64,000 bases of DNA from assembly GCF_001205715.1 (NCBI RefSeq), contig NZ_AQQZ01000003.1:186001-250000 (forward strand). Reading direction: 5' to 3'. The translations under genes were made by a program, and so were the position numbers. Position 1 is the stretch's first letter. Each line of letters starts with the position of its first letter. Of this stretch, positions 59,481 through 64,000 are shown one piece after another. The notes under the pieces were generated by a model. It searched no databases. It was not told the DNA's origin and saw nothing but the letters and a program-made list of their open reading frames with translations. This DNA comes from Pseudaestuariivita atlantica. GTDB taxonomy: Bacteria > Pseudomonadota > Alphaproteobacteria > Rhodobacterales > Rhodobacteraceae.

Positions 59481-62400
59481 TCAGATCACCACGTTGGTGA
59501 TATCTTCCTCGATCCGGACGGTACCGTCGCCCAGGTCGTAGACATTGAAGGTCGTGCCGTTCTCGGTCACCTGTCCCACATGGGTGGCGCCGCTGATCGT
59601 GACCTGGTCGTCGGCCCCGCCATAGACGGTCAGCGAGTCGCTGTTCGACGACAGCGCCTGCAACTGTGCATCGGTGATCGTCAGTTCGGATTCGTCGGCG
59701 AACTGGAGGTCGATCGCCTCGACATTGTAGGCGCCGAGGTTGGGGTTCGTGACGTTGACCTGCTGGTTGCCCGTCTCGTCGAGGACAAGGTAGGTGCCCG
59801 AACTGTTGCCCGCGTCATCCTCTGTCGTGACGACGAGGTGAGAGCCGTCCGGCACCGCCGTGTCGAAGAACATCGAGGTGCGGCCAAGTGCGGCGATATC
59901 GACCTGCGTGTGATCCACGTCGGTGATGCTGCCGTCCGACTGGACGTGATGCACGTCCTGCGCGTCATCCGATGCCTCGACCGAGATGCCCAGCACGTTC
60001 CCGGCAAAGTCCTCGGTATAGGTGGTGATGCGGGACGCTTCGGGTGCCACCGTGTCGACCGCCACGGATTGCGTGATCTGCGCGGTGTTGCCCGCGGCAT
60101 CGGTCGCCGCGATCAGGACGTCGGCGGTGTATGTGCCCGCGGGGATCGCGGTGGGCGGCACGGTGACCGACCAGTTGCCCGCGGCATCCACGGTCGCGAC
60201 CAGCGTCGTGCCCTCGAACGTCACGTTGACGGAGGATCCGGCCTCCACCGTGCCCGACAGGACCACGCCCGCGGCGGCTTCGGCGGCGTTGATGACATCG
60301 TCCGATGCCACCGGTCCGTCCGCGTCCAGTTCATTGACGAAGGTGTCGACGTCGAGCGCTCGGGTGCGCGTGTCGACGTTGCCCGCCCGGTCCGTCGCGG
60401 TGACGGTGGCCATGGTGGCATATTCACCGGCCGCGATGTCGGTTGCCGCGAAATTCACGGTCCAGTTGCCTGCCGCGTCCACGGCCGCCGCGCGGGTCAC
60501 GCCACCCAGTGCGACCGAAACGCTCGACCCGATTTCCACGGTACCGGTCAGGGTGACGCCATCGGCGGCCTCGACCGCGTTGATCACGTCGTCGCCTTCC
60601 ACCGGCGCGGGCGCGATCACGAAGTTGTCCACCACGGTGTCGACCTGCACGCTGTCGGTGCGGGTGATGACGTTGCCCGCCGGGTCGGTGCGTATCGCCA
60701 CGATCTCGGCCAGGTAGGTGCCTTGCGCGACCTCTCCGGCGGCGAAGTCCGCGCGCCAGTTGCCGCCGCCATCGGTCATGACCGTGCGGGTCACGCCCGC
60801 AAGGGTCACCTGCACCGACGCGCCCGCATCCGAGGTGCCGACGATGGTCACCCCGTCCGAGGCTTCTACGAAGTTCACCACGTCGTCGCCTTCGACCGGG
60901 GCCGGGCTGATTTCAAGCATCCCGGCAACCGTGTCGACCGAGACCTGCGAGGTCGCGGTGTCGACATTGCCTGCCGGGTCGGTTGCCGTGGCCGTAACCT
61001 CGGCGGTGTATTCGCCCGCCGGGATCGCGTTCGGCGGGAAGGTCGCCGTCCACCCTCCCGAGGCGTCGACGGTCGCGTTCATCACCGCGCCCGCGAAGCT
61101 GACCACAACGGTCGAGCCCGGTTCGGTCGTGCCCGACAGGGTCATGCCCGTCGCGGCCTCTTCGGCGTTAATCACGCCGTCGGCGCCGCCGGTGGTGGAA
61201 GTGATGGCGTGGTTGCGCACGTAGGTGTCGACGTCGATCTGGCCCGTCGCGGTGGAGCTGTTGCCCGCCGCGTCGGTGGCGACGGCGGTGACGTTCGCCA
61301 CCGTCTCGCCCACGGGGAATTCACTGGCCGAGAAGTTCGCCGTCCAGTTGCCCGCCGCGTCCACGACAGCGGTATGCGTCGTCAGCCCCACGGTGACCTG
61401 AACGGTCGAACCCGGCTCGGTCGTGCCGGTGAGGACGACGCCATCGGCCTGTTCGACCTGGTTGACCACGCCGTCGCCTTCCACGTTGGCCGTGGCCACC
61501 GTGACAGAGGCCTCGGTATCGACGTCCAGCGTGCCCGACGCGGTGGCGCTGTTGCCTGCCGCATCGGTGGAGGTCACGCTGATCGGCGCGGTGTAGGTGC
61601 CTTGCGCGATGTTCGAGGACGGGACAACGATCATCCACGTGCCGTCCGCACCGGTCACGCCGGTATAGGTGGAGCCGCCGAACGTCATCTCGATCGTGTT
61701 GCCGGGCTGCGAGGTGCCGGTGACCGGCACGCCCATATGCGCCTCTGCGGCGTTCACGAGGTTGTCGCCCGCCAGCGTCACGTCGATGGCAACCGCCGTT
61801 TCGGTGTCGATGTGGAAGGTATGCGTGGCCGAGGCGCTGTTGCCTGCCGCATCGGTCGAGGTGACGGTGACCGGCGCGTCATATTCGCCCGGCGTCACGT
61901 CGGAGGATGCGTAGGTCACGCTCCACGTCCCGTCGGCGCCGACGGTCGTGGTTTGCGTCACGCCGCCCAGCACCACCTCGATCGAGGCGCCGGGATCGCC
62001 GGTGCCGGTCAGGACCAGCCCGTCCGCGACCTCTGCCGCGTTCGCGATGTTGTCGCCTTCGACATCGGTGTCGATGGAGACCGCGTTGACCGTGTCCACC
62101 CGGACCGAGCGCATGGCGGTCGCCGTGTTGCCCGCCGCGTCGGTCGAGATGACGGTGATCTGCGCGTCGTATTCGCCCGCGGGCACGTCCACGGCGCTGA
62201 AATCAACGCTCCACGTGCCATCATCCGCCACGGTGGCGGGCAGCGTGACGTCGCCCATCGTGACCATCACGGTGGAGCCGATGCTGGTGGTGCCGGTCAC
62301 GGTGAAGCCCGCCGTCGCCTCGGCCGCGTTCACGACATCGTCGCCGGTGATCGCGTCGGCGCTGATCGTCACCGCGTTCACGGTGTCGATGCGGAAGGTT

Positions 62401-63821
62401 TCGGTGTGGGAGGACGAGTTGCCCGCCGCGTCGGTGGTCGTGGCGGTCACCGTCACGTCGTATTCGCCGCCGGGCAGTTCGTTCGCCGGGATATCGAGCG
62501 TCCAGACCCCGTCATCGCCGACCACCGCCGTGCCCGAATAGCCGCCCACCGTGATCGTCAGGGTCGCGCCGGGTGTCGAAGTGCCGCTGACCTGGAAGCC
62601 GGCCGAGTTTTCGTCCGCGTTTACAACGCCTTCGCCGCCGACATTCTGCCAGTCGATGGTGATGGGATGCGGGATCGTGTCGATCTCGATCTCGTCTTCG
62701 ACGGTGGTCGAGTTGCCGAAGGCATCCGTGGTCACGATGGTCACCGGCAGGGTCAGTTCGCCTTCGGGCAGTTCACCCACGGCAAAGACGACGGCCCAGT
62801 TGCCGTCGGCATCGACGACCGTGGTGTGGGTGACGCCATTGGCGGTGACGGTGACGGTTGCGCCCGCCTCGCCCGTGCCGCCGACTTCGATGCCGTCGCT
62901 GTAATCCTCGGCATTGGTGATGTCGCCCACCGACACGACGCCGTCGTTCAGCGTGATGTCCGGCGGGGTGGTGTCGATGGTAACCGTCGGACCGGTCAGC
63001 GTATGGGTCGTGCCGCCGGGATCGGTGATGACCACCCGGATGTCGTGGTCGCCATCATCGGGGAAGGTGCCGTCGACGAAGGTCGCGGTCCACGTGCCGT
63101 CGTCCCCCACCACGGTGTCGACCGTCTGGTTGCCGATGGTGATGGTGACGGTGCTGCCGGTTTGCCCGGTGCCGCCAACCGTGATCGTCTGGTCGTCGTC
63201 GGAATCGTCACCGCCGATCACGACGGTGGTCGTGGGCGTGTCGAGCGTCGGCGTCACGGTGCCGCCGCCATTGCCGCCGCCCCCGCCATTGCCGCCGTCG
63301 CCCGCAAGCCCCGCCACGGCAAGACCCGCCGCCGCGCCGCCCGCCAGAAGGCGGCCGATCCCGCCGCCACCGAGCAGACCCGCAGCCAGCATCGACACGC
63401 TGTCACCCTCTGCCGCCAGTTCGGCGGACAGGATCTCGGGCCGGTCGAGGAAGATCAGGTCGTCGTCGGGGCTCCACTTGCCCCAGGCCTCGGTCGGGCC
63501 GTAATTGGCGAACAACACGCCGTCCGAGGACGCGTCGAACGTGACCTCGTTCAGGGCACCATCCGCCGACAGGAACAGCCGCGATTGCGGCGCGCCGTCA
63601 TCGCCGAAATAGTCATCGATCACGAGGATACGGCCATCGGCCAGCGTGATGACCAGCTTGTCGCCGTCCCGGAAATACCCGCGCAGATCGCTTTGGGCGA
63701 GGTTCAGCGAGACTTCGCGACCTGCTCCGCCTTCGATCCGCGTCTGTTCGGCATCGACTGCCACAATGCCACGTTCAATGCTGCCCGCACCACTACGGAC
63801 CACGAAATCAATCGCGCTCAT
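59481..63821 (-). CDS. BapA-prefix Ig-repeat adhesin, T1SS substrate, 1446 aa
   Basis: A very large acidic surface protein. Residues about 1-130 are the BapA/Bap/LapF prefix-like domain (SGAGSIERGIVAVDAEQTRI, then YFRDGDKLVITLADGRILVI). Residues about 130-190 form a hydrophobic Gly/Ala segment and a Gly/Asn spacer. Residues about 190-1258 hold eleven Ig-like repeats. The C-terminal ~185 residues include 'LTITDAQLQALSSNSDSLTV', a plausible secretion region. There is no cleaved signal peptide, consistent with type I export by the neighbouring operon. It has no visible LapG site (TAAG) in its N terminus. Role in biofilm or surface attachment is inferred from the family. Confidence 0.93.
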   Translation of the reverse strand: MSAIDFVVRSGAGSIERGIVAVDAEQTRIEGGAGREVSLNLAQSDLRGYFRDGDKLVITLADGRILVIDDYFGDDGAPQSRLFLSADGALNEVTFDASSDGVLFANYGPTEAWGKWSPDDDLIFLDRPEILSAELAAEGDSVSMLAAGLLGGGGIGRLLAGGAAAGLAVAGLAGDGGNGGGGGNGGGTVTPTLDTPTTTVVIGGDDSDDDQTITVGGTGQTGSTVTITIGNQTVDTVVGDDGTWTATFVDGTFPDDGDHDIRVVITDPGGTTHTLTGPTVTIDTTPPDITLNDGVVSVGDITNAEDYSDGIEVGGTGEAGATVTVTANGVTHTTVVDADGNWAVVFAVGELPEGELTLPVTIVTTDAFGNSTTVEDEIEIDTIPHPITIDWQNVGGEGVVNADENSAGFQVSGTSTPGATLTITVGGYSGTAVVGDDGVWTLDIPANELPGGEYDVTVTATTTDAAGNSSSHTETFRIDTVNAVTISADAITGDDVVNAAEATAGFTVTGTTSIGSTVMVTMGDVTLPATVADDGTWSVDFSAVDVPAGEYDAQITVISTDAAGNTATAMRSVRVDTVNAVSIDTDVEGDNIANAAEVADGLVLTGTGDPGASIEVVLGGVTQTTTVGADGTWSVTYASSDVTPGEYDAPVTVTSTDAAGNSASATHTFHIDTETAVAIDVTLAGDNLVNAAEAHMGVPVTGTSQPGNTIEMTFGGSTYTGVTGADGTWMIVVPSSNIAQGTYTAPISVTSTDAAGNSATASGTLDVDTEASVTVATANVEGDGVVNQVEQADGVVLTGTTEPGSTVQVTVGLTTHTAVVDAAGNWTANFSASEFPVGETVANVTAVATDAAGNSSTATGQIDVDTYVRNHAITSTTGGADGVINAEEAATGMTLSGTTEPGSTVVVSFAGAVMNATVDASGGWTATFPPNAIPAGEYTAEVTATATDPAGNVDTATSQVSVDTVAGMLEISPAPVEGDDVVNFVEASDGVTIVGTSDAGASVQVTLAGVTRTVMTDGGGNWRADFAAGEVAQGTYLAEIVAIRTDPAGNVITRTDSVQVDTVVDNFVIAPAPVEGDDVINAVEAADGVTLTGTVEIGSSVSVALGGVTRAAAVDAAGNWTVNFAATDIAAGEYATMATVTATDRAGNVDTRTRALDVDTFVNELDADGPVASDDVINAAEAAAGVVLSGTVEAGSSVNVTFEGTTLVATVDAAGNWSVTVPPTAIPAGTYTADVLIAATDAAGNTAQITQSVAVDTVAPEASRITTYTEDFAGNVLGISVEASDDAQDVHHVQSDGSITDVDHTQVDIAALGRTSMFFDTAVPDGSHLVVTTEDDAGNSSGTYLVLDETGNQQVNVTNPNLGAYNVEAIDLQFADESELTITDAQLQALSSNSDSLTVYGGADDQVTISGATHVGQVTENGTTFNVYDLGDGTVRIEEDITNVVI
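60046..63255 (-). repeat. Eleven tandem Ig-like coding repeats (~97 codons each)
   Basis: The repeats follow the consensus GDDVVNAAEA.GV.LTGT.EPGS.V.V, then V.A.G.WTV, then TYTA.VTVT.TDAAGN, ending in VDT(V/E/Y/F). The boundaries are the VDT motifs. The first two repeats (about 63255-62680) are divergent, lacking the GDDVVNAAEA opening or having an altered one, and the middle ones (about 62390-60300) are close copies. Spacing is near 290 bases. Similar tandem repeats are typical of large bacterial adhesins and prone to copy-number change. Confidence 0.9.
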
Positions 63822-64000
63822 GAAACCACCGCTCTTACCTCAGGGCCGCCTCTTTTCGGGCGTGCCGCGTTTTTGCTCTGCCATTTCGTTACCGCAATTC
63901 CGCCACATTCGCTAGCGTTTTATGAGGATTCCCGAATTGGCCGGATGGCACGAATGCAATTGCGGCAAAAATGGCACCATTCGCCCCAGTGGATTGCGTT
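63822..64000. promoter_or_regulatory. Upstream region of the adhesin gene
   Basis: No ORF is supported in these 179 bases. The composition is more AT-rich than the surrounding genes. Reading the minus strand, GCCGCAATTGCATTCGTGCC and GGCGGAATTGCGGTAACGAA contain two related ATTGC-rich motifs about 50 bases apart, which may be regulator sites. A ribosome site (GAGG) lies some 18 bases before the ATG at 63821, farther than usual. The promoter cannot be fixed. Confidence 0.35.

Noticed and set aside
60046-63255. Regular ~290-base repeats considered as CRISPR or satellite DNA
   Set aside because: The repeats are in frame, code for Ig-like domains and vary in sequence; no short direct repeats with unique spacers exist.

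Overview
The window is a gene-dense, GC-rich chromosomal segment that looks like a member of the Rhodobacteraceae (Roseobacter group, Alphaproteobacteria). Evidence is the membrane-anchored CycM-type cytochrome c, the MoeA protein with an extra N-terminal domain, a DUF3726 protein, a DUF2927 lipoprotein and the codon bias. I see no rRNA, tRNA, insertion sequence, prophage, integrase or CRISPR array. No gene-free stretch exceeds about 300 bases. The longest gaps (7902-8203, 54152-54364, 38519-38708, 63822-64000) hold regulatory or terminator-like sequence only.

Layout. 1-2.5 kb: a small Arg-rich ORF divergent from a GcvA-like LysR regulator, a YdcH-family protein, and a DUF2007/methyltransferase pair. 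2.6-8.7 kb: isoprenoid genes (polyprenyl diphosphate synthase, ispE), a TPR protein, ETF-ubiquinone oxidoreductase and greA. 8.7-16.3 kb: a membrane protein, then a long minus-strand run with MoeA fusion, mobB, a secreted protein, an endonuclease/phosphatase, a TerB-DnaJ protein, GNAT, VOC and MAPEG proteins. 16.3-20.2 kb: a tightly coupled operon of an M19-dipeptidase-like protein with altered metal site, a 553-residue protein I cannot assign, a DUF3726 protein and a thiopurine methyltransferase, then truA on the other strand. 21.1-24 kb: YcjX GTPase-like, GNAT and YcjF-like membrane protein. 24-30.7 kb: ileS, preceded by a candidate Ile-rich leader peptide, then amtB, DUF3253, ogt, pheA and cycM.

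30.9-37 kb: a complete yejABEF peptide importer. 37-44 kb: a SPOR-domain D-Ala-D-Ala carboxypeptidase, HAD phosphatase, clpS, RsmC-like methyltransferase, an SDR protein lacking the catalytic Lys, hemF (with a near-consensus FNR box upstream), tadA and a pseudouridine synthase. 44-54.2 kb: the most system-like region. TerC, an M23 peptidase-like protein, a 29-residue membrane peptide, XpaC, TelA, a DUF2927 lipoprotein with an HExxxQ motif, an SPFH-GYF protein, a geranylgeranyl-reductase-like flavoprotein, cytochrome b561, a double zinc-ribbon membrane protein, a nitroreductase and dtd are all co-directional, mostly with short gaps or overlaps. It resembles envelope- or metal-stress modules built on TerC/TelA/XpaC and SPFH/zinc-ribbon pairs.

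54.3-63.8 kb: a self-contained type I secretion locus (HlyD adaptor, C39-like ABC exporter with a long basic N-terminal extension, TolC-like lipoprotein) beside its probable substrate. The substrate is a 1446-residue BapA-prefix adhesin with eleven Ig-like repeats.

Three kinds of intergenic repeat or dyad recur: hairpins with a shared GTAGGTCGG core at convergent gene ends, a GACATATTTT...AAGAGAAGAAG element at two minus-strand gene ends, and ordinary terminators.
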